This document shows positions 15,714 through 24,909 of a stretch of 51,407 bases of DNA, in pieces. The DNA comes from an uncultured Acetatifactor sp. (lineage in GTDB: Bacteria > Bacillota > Clostridia > Lachnospirales > Lachnospiraceae). Position numbers and translations under genes: made by a program. The DNA is taken from NCBI GenBank assembly GCA_947586055.1, contig CANPXL010000021.1, positions 1 to 51,407 on the forward strand. Reading direction: 5' to 3'. Under the pieces are notes generated by a model. It was not told the DNA's origin. It saw only the letters and a list, made by a program, of their open reading frames with translations, and made no database searches. Each line of letters begins with the position of its first letter. Within the stretch, counting starts at the first letter, position 1.

Positions 15714-17921
15714 TTACTCAACCACCTTATAGGACATTCCTTCGAGGGTGTGACCGTCCGCAGTCTGTGGATCGCTGCTGTAATTGATGTAGACCGTCAC
15801 GCCGTTGTCATAGGTTACGACCGTGATACCGTTGTCCCTGATCTCGTGACCGGAGATAAAGGCCCCCGCCACCTTATCGTTGAACTCCTTCAGCTGCTCG
15901 GTATACGCCACAATGGTATCGCGGTATACGCTGTACTCGGAGCTGTAGATATCGTTGGAGTTTGTATAAATCAGGTCGGCGGAACTTTCCTTTGTGAGGT
16001 AGAAGGAAGGATATGTGCCCGTTTCCACCATCTTCAGGAAAAATTCCTGCTTGTTTGCCTCGAAGTTCACATATTCCGAATACATCGGTATTACGCCCTT
16101 TAACACCATGGAGAGGAAGGGAACGCTCTCATCCTCGTAGATATAGCTGGATGTGTAAAGCGGCATATCGAGAAACGTGTCCGTGTACTTCCAGAGATAT
16201 GCGAAGGGCGATTCCAGAACAAGATCCGCAGAACCGTCCAAGCTGCCGAACATCTGATCGTAGCTGTCCGCACAGTTGAATCTGGTGTAGTTGGTGCCGC
16301 TGTAATTGTAGGTAAACAGGCTGTCGGAAACACCGCTTACCGCCAGCGCCGTCACGCCCTCTTTGGCGGCATTTTTGACGAATTTGGTAAACAGTTCGTC
16401 GCTTCTGGCCGGCGTCAGGTAATTGAACTCCTCATACACATCCTTATAGGTCTCTTCCACATATTTTCTCTTGTTGACCTGCTTGATTACATTAAAGGTT
16501 GCGTTGTTCTCGTCGGGATTGATCCGGAGCGCGTCCTCGTACAGATAGAAGTCGATTCCGTCCTTCTCCGCGTCCTGAATCAGCTTTGTCAGCTTCTTTG
16601 TTCCCCCGATCTTTCCGTCCGCCTTGTACGAAGTCACCGGCAGATTGTAGATTCCTCCCTTCTGCCAGCCCTTATAAACGCTGAACAGATCCGTCACGCC
16701 GGCTTCCTTCAGGTCGGAATAGATATCCCGGATGTCCTCCACCGTGGTCATTACCACCGCGCTGGTCCCCACCACCCAGGACTCTCTGTCACTTCCCAGA
16801 AAATCCACGCGGGTGCGGTAGCCGTCCTCTTTTCTGACAAGGCTTCCGTTTTCCATCAGGTAATTCCTGTAGGCAGTCGCCATGCCGCTGTAGTTTGCCT
16901 CTCCGCCGGAGAGGAACAGATAGCGGACCTGCAGATCCGAGTGGCTTCTGTCCGACTCTACCGTGTCGAAGGATCCCACCGTCGTGTTGTTGCTGGTGGG
17001 CTGCTTATAAAGCTTTCTCTCGATAAACCTTGCATAGATCCGGTTATAGTCAATGTTCGCACCGTTCGGCAGCGCCTCTATGGTCGCTCTCTCCGCGCCG
17101 TTTTCCACGACCGCCAGATAGGCGATCTCATCGTCCGTGTATGCCATGCCGAAGATGGGCGCCAGAACGTTGTTCGCGCTGTTTACCATCTTGTACTCAT
17201 CCCAGAACAGCGTGGTCACCGTATTGTCGATAAATCCCACGTCCGAGCCGTAGATCATGCTGGAATAGCCGGTCTTAAAGCGGCCCTCCTTATCGTTTAA
17301 GTAGATCAGAGCGCCGTTTCCGTCCGGAATCAGCATATAGCCTTCCTTGTCGTCCTTGTAGCAGGCGCCCATATAGGGATAGATGGCGATGGTTCCGATA
17401 TAATAGGCTTCGTCTTCCTCCCGGATGGACTCGTCCGGCACCCGCGCGACCACGCCGTTTTCGGTAAGCTCCACCTCCAGCCGCATACCCAGCTTGTATT
17501 TGTTCCAGTAGACGTCCGCCGCAAACCCGTTATCCGTATAGGTGACGGTCTTTGTGACGTCGTCGTTGATCAGGTCCGCCTGCAGGGTGTCGTTGGTGCC
17601 CGAGATCAGCTGAAGCAGCAGGCCGGAACGCATCTGGCCGAGCCAGAGCTCGTTGTTCTTTCCGTCATCGTAGGACACCGCGGATTCCATATACTTTCCG
17701 GTCGCCTTATCCTGTACGATGATGGAGAGATATTCCTCGTTCATGTAAAGCGCGTACCTGTCATTTTCCGCGATCAGACTGTGTCCGTTCAGCTGCTGAT
17801 CCGCATGCGCCGTAAGGGGAACGGAGAGCACGCCGGGCAGTGTCAGCAGGCATACCAGCGTAAGCAGCAGCGCAATTTTCTTTTTTAAGGCTCCGTTCCG
17901 CTTTTTTCTTTTAGTTGCCAA
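15714..17921 (-). CDS. secreted DUF5696-family protein
   Basis: 735 aa from a TTG start at 17921, which overlaps the end of the upstream gene by 11 bp; GGAGAGG lies 12 nt before it. An in-frame ATG at 17984 would give an implausible N-terminus. The signal peptide follows a basic stretch (TKRKKRNGALKKK) and ends near TAHA. Residues about 40-330 look like a beta-sandwich; 350-650 alternate helices and strands like a TIM barrel (VTDLFSVYKGWQKGG, GVTALAVSGVSDS), and a short beta tail ends the protein. This layout is like that of several glycosidase clans, but I cannot point to established catalytic residues. DUF5696 proteins are known to co-occur with YIP1 proteins and sugar permeases; their function is not established. 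Confidence 0.8.
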   Translation of the reverse strand: MATKRKKRNGALKKKIALLLTLVCLLTLPGVLSVPLTAHADQQLNGHSLIAENDRYALYMNEEYLSIIVQDKATGKYMESAVSYDDGKNNELWLGQMRSGLLLQLISGTNDTLQADLINDDVTKTVTYTDNGFAADVYWNKYKLGMRLEVELTENGVVARVPDESIREEDEAYYIGTIAIYPYMGACYKDDKEGYMLIPDGNGALIYLNDKEGRFKTGYSSMIYGSDVGFIDNTVTTLFWDEYKMVNSANNVLAPIFGMAYTDDEIAYLAVVENGAERATIEALPNGANIDYNRIYARFIERKLYKQPTSNNTTVGSFDTVESDRSHSDLQVRYLFLSGGEANYSGMATAYRNYLMENGSLVRKEDGYRTRVDFLGSDRESWVVGTSAVVMTTVEDIRDIYSDLKEAGVTDLFSVYKGWQKGGIYNLPVTSYKADGKIGGTKKLTKLIQDAEKDGIDFYLYEDALRINPDENNATFNVIKQVNKRKYVEETYKDVYEEFNYLTPARSDELFTKFVKNAAKEGVTALAVSGVSDSLFTYNYSGTNYTRFNCADSYDQMFGSLDGSADLVLESPFAYLWKYTDTFLDMPLYTSSYIYEDESVPFLSMVLKGVIPMYSEYVNFEANKQEFFLKMVETGTYPSFYLTKESSADLIYTNSNDIYSSEYSVYRDTIVAYTEQLKEFNDKVAGAFISGHEIRDNGITVVTYDNGVTVYINYSSDPQTADGHTLEGMSYKVVE

Positions 17922-19971
17922 GCTTATACACCACCTCTCCGAAGATCGAACGAATAAAGTCAAACACCTGCGACCACAGCACATAAATGATAAACGCCAG
18001 CAGCAGCGCGATGAGAATGGTAAACGCCGTCAGGCATATAATCTTCACCGTCTCCTTGATCGTGTAGTTGTTGATCTCCCTGATGGAGATAAATACCAGA
18101 ACCGCGATCCAGACCACCATGAACAGCCGCGCAAACTCCACAAAGAACACTTCGTTGTCCGTCACCACATGGGAGAGGGCGAAGATCACCGGCGTGATCA
18201 CGATGTACGGCGCCAGGCTGTATACAAAGGAGCAGTAAATATGTTTCAGTTTTCCTTCGCCGTCGTTTATGGTACAGATCAGGTAATTGCACCCTGTCAC
18301 GAGCACCAGCGCGATCACGATCAGGCCGATATCCGATACCACATCGTAGGATCCTTCTCTCACCGTCTTCAGCAGGAATCCGCAGAAATACTTGTTGATG
18401 ATGGTAAAGAGAATGATGATCCCCACCATCAGGTTGGCGCTGGCAACGGAGACCCTCTCCTGTCGTTTGATGCCGTAACAGCCGTCCAGAGGATGTCTCA
18501 TAAAGTAGAACATGTAGCGCAGCTGCCTGATCAGCCTGACGTTTCCGATCCTTGAAAGAACCGCCCGCACCGGCTTCAGGATCCCTTTCTTCTTATCCAG
18601 AACCCTGACCACCTTATAAAGGACAAAGACGCCGAGAATAATCAGTATCACTGCCACCAGATTTCGCTTCAGCCACTCGTTCCTCAGCTCCCAGAACGCA
18701 TCCGAATATCCCTCGTAATCCTTTGCAAGCTTTGCGTACACGATGGCGTTTTCGTAATCTTCCTCCTGAATCAGGGCCCTTCCCATCGCCATGTTCGCAT
18801 AGTCGAACAGGTTGTTCATCTTAAGGACTTCCGTCAGCGGTTCCTTGCTTTCCGTGTAGCGGCCCTTTGAGAACAGGTACAGCGCCTGATGGAGCAGTCC
18901 GGTAAATTCGGTGGGCTCATAAACCTGAATCCATGCATTGTCGGAATCCAGCACATAGATCCTGTCTTCTTCGTCCACCTGAATGGCTTCCAGCTTCGTG
19001 GACAGGCCGATCCTCTGCTGGCCGTCGTCGCTTCCGCCGAACACAAAGAGCAGCTCGCCCTCGTTGGTATATTCGTAGATATAACCCTGTGACGAGGCCA
19101 CGAACACATTGTCGTGGTTTCCTACCGCCACCGCCGCCGGGGTGTCTTCATAAGCATCCGCGGCTCCGGCGATCATGTCGGTTCCCGCAATGTTCAGCCT
19201 CTTCAGCGTCCGTTCCTCTTCGCCTCTGGTCACGGTATAGATCAGGCCCTTTTCGTCGATGGCCATATTGTCCGGCGTGGCCGGAATGTTGGCCTGAGAC
19301 TTTGCCCTCTGGGCGTCGGTCTGGATCGCTCTCCAGACGATGTTCCAAAGGGAAGGGTTCGTCGCGTTCGTCCCGAAATATCCAAGGAAGGTTCCGTTTT
19401 CCACGGGGCTGATTTGTACGATGCCGTTGGTGTTGGACTCACAGATAATGTACATGGTCCCCGCCTCGTTCACCACGATCTTTAACGGCAGGAAATCCTG
19501 AGTGCTTCCGTACAGAGGATGGTCCGGTTTCCCGTAGCTTCGGATCAGTTCCCCTTCCCGATTGAAAAGGAAGATGCTTCTCGCGTCTCTGTCCGCCACA
19601 TAACAGGTTCCGTCCCCGGTTACATACAGCCCGCGGGGGCTGACCAGAGTTCCCTCCCCGAAGGTTCTGACAAGGTTGCCCTCCCTGTCGGATACCACCA
19701 CACGGGCGTTTCCGCTGTCCAGAATATAGATCAGCCCGTCGTCCGTCAGCATAAAATCCGTCGGCCCCGACAGCGATTCTTCGCCTACCTTGGTAATGAT
19801 GGCGTAAGGCAGATAAGCGGTCTGGGTCTCCGTCACATAACCGTACCCGTCTACGGTGTAGGTGCGGTAGGGAGAATCCGCGCTCGTATCATACGCCGGT
19901 ATCACAGCCATCCCTGCCGCAAGGAGGACTGCTGCCAATGACAATAAAAGTTTTTTCGATGCCTTTTTCAT
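17911..19971 (-). CDS. NHL-repeat / TPR / YIP1-domain membrane protein
   Basis: 686 aa from the ATG at 19971 (a TTG directly before it is also possible; GAGAGGAAA precedes). A signal peptide (1-32) leads to NHL-type propeller repeats over about 50-350 (GPTDFMLTDDGLIYILDSGNARV, the pattern repeating with VYEY/YVLDSDNAW). A short TPR-like helical pair follows (HQALYLFSKGRYTESKEPL, YENAIVYAKLAKDYEGYSDA), then a membrane helix near 435-455. The C-terminal 200 residues form a YIP1-like bundle of about five helices. The propeller would face outward. It sits between two permease pairs and overlaps the DUF5696 gene, so it is probably part of the import or sensing machinery; function inferred only from position. 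Confidence 0.85.
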   Translation of the reverse strand: MKKASKKLLLSLAAVLLAAGMAVIPAYDTSADSPYRTYTVDGYGYVTETQTAYLPYAIITKVGEESLSGPTDFMLTDDGLIYILDSGNARVVVSDREGNLVRTFGEGTLVSPRGLYVTGDGTCYVADRDARSIFLFNREGELIRSYGKPDHPLYGSTQDFLPLKIVVNEAGTMYIICESNTNGIVQISPVENGTFLGYFGTNATNPSLWNIVWRAIQTDAQRAKSQANIPATPDNMAIDEKGLIYTVTRGEEERTLKRLNIAGTDMIAGAADAYEDTPAAVAVGNHDNVFVASSQGYIYEYTNEGELLFVFGGSDDGQQRIGLSTKLEAIQVDEEDRIYVLDSDNAWIQVYEPTEFTGLLHQALYLFSKGRYTESKEPLTEVLKMNNLFDYANMAMGRALIQEEDYENAIVYAKLAKDYEGYSDAFWELRNEWLKRNLVAVILIILGVFVLYKVVRVLDKKKGILKPVRAVLSRIGNVRLIRQLRYMFYFMRHPLDGCYGIKRQERVSVASANLMVGIIILFTIINKYFCGFLLKTVREGSYDVVSDIGLIVIALVLVTGCNYLICTINDGEGKLKHIYCSFVYSLAPYIVITPVIFALSHVVTDNEVFFVEFARLFMVVWIAVLVFISIREINNYTIKETVKIICLTAFTILIALLLAFIIYVLWSQVFDFIRSIFGEVVYKLGN

Positions 19972-19992
19972 CAATTTCCTCTCTTCCCCGCT

Positions 19993-20868
19993 TTACTTGA
20001 TACCGGAATGCGCCATGGTATTCATCACGTTTTTCTGAAGGATACAGAACAGCACCAGATTCGGCACGAACATGATCAGGGACGCCGCCGCCGACATACC
20101 CTGACCGGCTACCGTGTTGGTAGTGGTGGCGCTGGTCAGCGTGTTCATATAAAATGCAAGCGTCTTCAGTCCGTCGTCATTCACATAATAGTTGGAAGCT
20201 TCCATGTTGGTCCAAACCTGCTGGAAGACCAGGATCGCCGCCGTGGCAATGGCCGGCTTGATCAGCGGGAGGATCACCTTCATATAAATATGGATCTCCT
20301 TCGCCCCATCCATGTAAGCGGCTTCTATCAGGGAGTCCGGCACCTGATCCACAAACTGCTTCACCAGAAAGAGCGCTACGGGCAGAGGGATCAGCGGAAG
20401 GATCTGCGCCCAGTAGGTATTTGTCATGCCGAGGACGTTCACCACCAGATAGCGGGGGATCATCACCGCCACCGGCACGAACATCAGCGCCAGCTGGTTA
20501 ATCTGCATCATCGCATTCCGCCCTTTGTACTTCAGCTTTGACAGAGAGTACGCCGCCGCCGTGGAAAAAATCAGGGAAGAAAACACCACCGCCACCGTGA
20601 TCATCAGGCTGTTGAACACGTACTTGGAAAGAGGGATGCCGGCCGACCGGGACGCCTTAAACAGGTTCCGGAAATTGTCCAGCGTGGGGTGCGTGGTAAT
20701 AAACTTCGGCGGGAACGCAAACAGCTCCTGCATGGGTTTAAACGCGTGGAACACAATAAACACAATGGGAAGTCCGGTCAGGATCACCAGCGGAAGCACT
20801 GCCAGCATGATCTTGATCTGGCCCTTTTCAAATTTGTTGGGATTGATCTTATGCCCTTTATATGCCAT
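19993..20868 (-). CDS. sugar ABC transporter permease, MalG type (first importer)
   Basis: 291 aa, six membrane segments, EAA loop SLIEAAYMDGAKEIHIY near residue 190. AAGGAGGAGG precedes the ATG. It starts 12 bp after the stop of its MalF-type partner and ends 21 bp before the NHL/YIP1 gene. It is clearly distinct from the second MalG-type permease in the operon (13724-14734), so the operon carries two complete permease pairs. Confidence 0.93.
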   Translation of the reverse strand: MAYKGHKINPNKFEKGQIKIMLAVLPLVILTGLPIVFIVFHAFKPMQELFAFPPKFITTHPTLDNFRNLFKASRSAGIPLSKYVFNSLMITVAVVFSSLIFSTAAAYSLSKLKYKGRNAMMQINQLALMFVPVAVMIPRYLVVNVLGMTNTYWAQILPLIPLPVALFLVKQFVDQVPDSLIEAAYMDGAKEIHIYMKVILPLIKPAIATAAILVFQQVWTNMEASNYYVNDDGLKTLAFYMNTLTSATTTNTVAGQGMSAAASLIMFVPNLVLFCILQKNVMNTMAHSGIK

Positions 20869-20880
20869 GTTTCCTCCTCC

Positions 20881-21786
20881 TTACTCCTCACCGAACAGTC
20901 TTTTTGAAATCGTGGAGAATATCTGTACGATCAAAAGAAGCACCACCGACACGGCAGCCGCGTAACCCATCTCGTACCGGATAAAGCCATAGTCCTCGAT
21001 GTGGTTTACAATCAGCTGGGCCGCGTAGCCCGGCGTGGGGTTGCCTGCCAGCAGGGAAGCGATCTGTCCGTTCTGGAAAGCGCCCACGATCTGCATGACC
21101 GCCGCAAACAGCATCTGGGGCCGCATGCTGGGGATCGTCACATAAAGCATTTCCTGAAACCGGTTCTTCACGCCGTCGATCGCCGCCGCCTCGTAAAGAG
21201 ACTCATCTGTGTTCAGGATGCCGGCCAGGATTGCAAGGAAGCCGACGCCCATGCTGCTCCAGAGTCCGATGAGGATGACGATGGGCAGAAGATAGTCGGT
21301 GTTTACAAGCCATATAATGGGTTCGTTGATCACGCCAATATCCATCAGCCAGCTGTTCAGGTACCCCGTCTGGTCCCCTGTAAAAATGATCTTCCAGAGC
21401 ACGGTCATGGCGATACCGGTGGTCATGCTGGGCGAGTAGAGAATCAGCGCGAATATCGTTCTCGGCACCTTCGGCAGGTTTGCCAGGGCCCACGCCAGCA
21501 GAAACGCCAGCACATAACCGCCCACGCCGACGATCAGCGCGTATTTTACCGTATTCGGCAGGACGTACTGCATAAACGTCTCATCCGCCGTGATCAGGTT
21601 GATGTAATTTAAGAAGCCTACCGCCTTCGGGAACTGGATGGCGTTAAAGTTCGTAAAGGACAGAACCACCGCCAGCAGCACCGGCATCAGTATGAAGATG
21701 ATAAACAACAGCGCATAGGGGAGTACAAAAAGATATCCGGCCTTATTGGAACGTTCCCGTCTGCCAATTTTGTTCTTTGTAATCAT
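20881..21786 (-). CDS. sugar ABC transporter permease, MalF type (first importer)
   Basis: 301 aa with six membrane helices starting right after a basic N-terminus ([10 protein letters not shown]). The EAA loop reads [29 protein letters not shown] precedes the ATG. It lies 56 bp after the CBM/solute-binding fusion gene, which presumably provides its binding protein. As with the other pair, the ATPase must come from elsewhere, probably an MsmX-like shared subunit. Confidence 0.93.
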   Translation of the reverse strand: MITKNKIGRRERSNKAGYLFVLPYALLFIIFILMPVLLAVVLSFTNFNAIQFPKAVGFLNYINLITADETFMQYVLPNTVKYALIVGVGGYVLAFLLAWALANLPKVPRTIFALILYSPSMTTGIAMTVLWKIIFTGDQTGYLNSWLMDIGVINEPIIWLVNTDYLLPIVILIGLWSSMGVGFLAILAGILNTDESLYEAAAIDGVKNRFQEMLYVTIPSMRPQMLFAAVMQIVGAFQNGQIASLLAGNPTPGYAAQLIVNHIEDYGFIRYEMGYAAAVSVVLLLIVQIFSTISKRLFGEE

Positions 21787-21842
21787 GGCTACCTCTCATT
21801 TCTTCTGCCTGCCGCAGTTTTTACCGCTGCCGCCGCGGCCGA

Positions 21843-24836
21843 TTATCTGCCTTTTTCCTGAAAGATCCGCCGCACCACTTCCACGGAAGGCACCAGGTAT
21901 TCCTTACGCACATTTCCGTCTCTGTCGATATAGCCGAATTCTTCCAGCTTTCTTTCCGTCTCCCGGTCCACCACCTTTACCAGATCGTCGATCCGGGATC
22001 TCAGCGTATCGCCCTGCACCACAATATCGTTGAAAGCGTTGCTCAGCTCACGTTCCATCATGTAGCTTCCCAGCAGTCTGGGCGCCTCCAAAATGTTGGA
22101 CGCCTGCTCCATGATCACATCCTTATGCGCCGTGGGATAGGGCAGATTCCCGAACGCTTCCAGATTCGCGGTAGGCCATATATACTCGTCGCCGTACATG
22201 ATCTGAAGCATCTGTCCGAACTCCGCCTGTACTTCCGTGCTGGACCACCAGTCCATAAACTCCCACGCCTTCTCTTCTCTTTCGTCGTCCGACCGGAACA
22301 TCACCGTACTCTCCGCGCCGCCGGAGCAGTACCGCAGGATTTCGCCGGTCTCCTGATCCACCAGTCCGGGGATCAGCGCAATATCCCAGGAGTTCGCGAT
22401 CTCAGGGGCGGCGTTCAGGATCAGGTTGTAGGAGTTAAAGTCCGCAATTCCTATAGGAAGGTCGCCGTTCCTGAAGTGCTGATAAAAGTTGGGGACATCC
22501 ACCGGCATATCGTATATGGTAAACAGTTCCGTCAGTTCCGTGATGCCCTCGATGGACGCTTCGTCGTTCACGGTCAGATCCAGCGCCGTCTCCCCGTAGA
22601 GAGAACCGCCGTGCTGGAAGATCAGGGGCGTTGTGCCGTGGAAGTTCCGCATGGCTGTCATGGAAGCGGTAGGATAATACACGTTCAGGCCCCTCATCTG
22701 CAGGTCGGGAAGCATCGCGATCAGCTCATCCAACGTATTGGGCGCCTCCAGCCCCAGCTTTTCCAGAATATCCGTCCGGTAGAACATGACATAAAAGTTC
22801 ATGGTCTCCGGCAGGGAATACAGGCCGTCCCCGATCACGGAGGAAACCAGAAGTCCCTCGCTGTACCGCCCGAACACTTCCGTGAAATTGTCGAATTTTG
22901 TCAGATCCACCAGAGCGCCCCGGATTCCAAGCTCAAAGGGAATGGAATAGTTGATGCCGGTGGCGATGTCCGGCGTGTCGCCGGAAGCGTTGGCCAATAC
23001 CAGCTTGTTGGCGTCCGTCATGATGGACAGATCCACCTCTATCCCCGTCTGGGCCGTAAACTGCTCGTCAATCATCTTCTGCATGATCTCCACATACTGT
23101 CTGGGTCTGTTCACCCAGACCTGAATATGGCTCTTATCCGTGTTGTCCGCGGAGTACGAGGTTCCGAAGAAGGAATTGATAAACCGCTGTATGGACATCC
23201 ATATAATCTGGAAAATATTCAGCTTTTTCGGAAGCTTCGCGCCCTCCTGGTACACGTAGATCCTGTCAATGGAGAGGTTGTTGTCGTTGATCAGGTCAAT
23301 AAAGTTTGCGATCTGGGTATTGATGGAGTTCTGGCTGGTGGACAGCTCATCGACCCTGTAGATCAGTTCGTTGGGGTCGTCGCCCAGACTCTTCAACTGC
23401 TTCGCCGCAATGATCAGATACGCGAAGGCCGCCACATCCTCGGGGTCGCTTTCGTCCACGAACTGCGTGCCGATCTGTGCCAGCTCATACAGACGGTCTA
23501 CCCATCCGTATAACCTGGGCTTTAAGTCGGGTATGTATCTGGTCAGGCTCAGATCCCTGTATTTGTCCTTGTTGGTTCCGACTACCTTCGTCACCTCCAG
23601 CGACAGATCGTTGATCCCGTTCATGATCTCATCCACCTGCTCCAGCACATAGCGCAGGTTTTCGGCGCTGATGGTGGCGGAAATGGTGTGATAGCCCTCG
23701 TCAAGATAAACACTTAGGTTGTTCCCGTCGTTGTCCTGAAAGGTCATGGTGCGGTAGCGGGTGGTATATTCCGCTTTCATGCTCTGAAACGCGGTGTTCG
23801 GGATCTCCCCGTCGATGCGCCAGTCCAGAAAGACGGGAAATTCGTTCTTGTCTGCCTGCTTGTAATTCATGCCCAGATAATAGTAACCGGGTTTATCAAT
23901 ATGGAAAAACCATGTGATCGTCTGGCCGGCCGTCTTGAAGGACGCGCTGTCCACCGTATTCAACACAGTCTCCTTTGCGCTCAGCGGATACAGGGATGCG
24001 TCATACTCGCCCGCCGCGTGGATGGAGGAATCGTTCCGCAGATAAAAGTTTTCGCCCTGAATGGTGATCAGCTCGCTGCCTTCCGCTTTCTGGGAGCCGG
24101 TGTACTCCGGTACCACCTCCGGCTGCTCCAGATACAGATTTCCCAAAAGGAAATTTCCCTCGCTGACCTGGATCTCAAACTCATGAACACCCTTCGCAAG
24201 CTGGATGTTTAAGGGCTGCGCATAACGGTAACTGGCGTCCGACACCGCCTTGTTCTCCCACTGGATCAGCTTGTCGGGCAAAGTTACGATCTCGTTGCCG
24301 TAGCGGTCCAGAGACGGCTCTTCGTTCTGGCTCCACGTTGTCTCAAAGGAAAGGTTTCTGGACTCATAAAAAGGATACTCCCCATCTATCATCAGCGAAA
24401 ATTCAATGGGAAGGATGGACTGGTCATAAGAAAGGTAATCAAATCCCACCCAGTAAAGAGCCGTGTCAGGCGCTTCCACCGTCAGATGCAGCACGTCTCC
24501 CACCGACACGTCCGCCACCGGATTGGCGTAATCATAATTGTCGTCCGTCAGAAAGGCCGCGTCCTCTTCGGACAGCGCTTCGTTCACGGGGAACGTAATC
24601 GACCCCCCCGTGTACGCGGACGCCGTATAATCGGCGCTGACAAGAGTGTAATTGGAAGTCAGTCTCTCGATGCTGAAAGTTTCCTCCGACACGGGGCTCT
24701 GCGCCGCATCCGTATCCTGTTGCGATTCCGCGCTGACGGTGACGTATTCTCCGAAGAACATCTGGGCCGCCATGCAGAATGTCAGACCCGCCGCCATTAT
24801 CCTGTTTCTGCGACTCCGTTTCTCTCTCCGCAGCAT
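21843..24836 (-). CDS. solute-binding protein fused to two carbohydrate-binding-like domains
   Basis: 997 aa, about twice the usual size of a binding protein. A signal-like hydrophobic stretch covers residues 13-36 and lacks a lipobox, so anchoring is unclear. Two beta-sandwich regions follow (about 60-238 and 255-392) with the feel of CBM35/CBM6-type modules (YYYLGMNYKQAD, LDEGYHTISATIS). A helical section (395-520) links to a complete family-1 solute-binding region from about 570 to the end (GDTPDIATGINYSIPFEL, LPETMNFYVMFYRTDILEKLG). GGAGG precedes the ATG. It sits between the GH51 gene and the first permease pair and is likely its binding protein, with the extra modules holding polymer near the transporter (inferred). 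Confidence 0.85.
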   Translation of the reverse strand: MLRREKRSRRNRIMAAGLTFCMAAQMFFGEYVTVSAESQQDTDAAQSPVSEETFSIERLTSNYTLVSADYTASAYTGGSITFPVNEALSEEDAAFLTDDNYDYANPVADVSVGDVLHLTVEAPDTALYWVGFDYLSYDQSILPIEFSLMIDGEYPFYESRNLSFETTWSQNEEPSLDRYGNEIVTLPDKLIQWENKAVSDASYRYAQPLNIQLAKGVHEFEIQVSEGNFLLGNLYLEQPEVVPEYTGSQKAEGSELITIQGENFYLRNDSSIHAAGEYDASLYPLSAKETVLNTVDSASFKTAGQTITWFFHIDKPGYYYLGMNYKQADKNEFPVFLDWRIDGEIPNTAFQSMKAEYTTRYRTMTFQDNDGNNLSVYLDEGYHTISATISAENLRYVLEQVDEIMNGINDLSLEVTKVVGTNKDKYRDLSLTRYIPDLKPRLYGWVDRLYELAQIGTQFVDESDPEDVAAFAYLIIAAKQLKSLGDDPNELIYRVDELSTSQNSINTQIANFIDLINDNNLSIDRIYVYQEGAKLPKKLNIFQIIWMSIQRFINSFFGTSYSADNTDKSHIQVWVNRPRQYVEIMQKMIDEQFTAQTGIEVDLSIMTDANKLVLANASGDTPDIATGINYSIPFELGIRGALVDLTKFDNFTEVFGRYSEGLLVSSVIGDGLYSLPETMNFYVMFYRTDILEKLGLEAPNTLDELIAMLPDLQMRGLNVYYPTASMTAMRNFHGTTPLIFQHGGSLYGETALDLTVNDEASIEGITELTELFTIYDMPVDVPNFYQHFRNGDLPIGIADFNSYNLILNAAPEIANSWDIALIPGLVDQETGEILRYCSGGAESTVMFRSDDEREEKAWEFMDWWSSTEVQAEFGQMLQIMYGDEYIWPTANLEAFGNLPYPTAHKDVIMEQASNILEAPRLLGSYMMERELSNAFNDIVVQGDTLRSRIDDLVKVVDRETERKLEEFGYIDRDGNVRKEYLVPSVEVVRRIFQEKGR

Positions 24837-24909
24837 ATCGAACCTCCTCTACTTCTTTTCTGATACCATTTTCGATTCCGCGGTTTCCGACTTCTCCGCC
24901 GATATCTCG

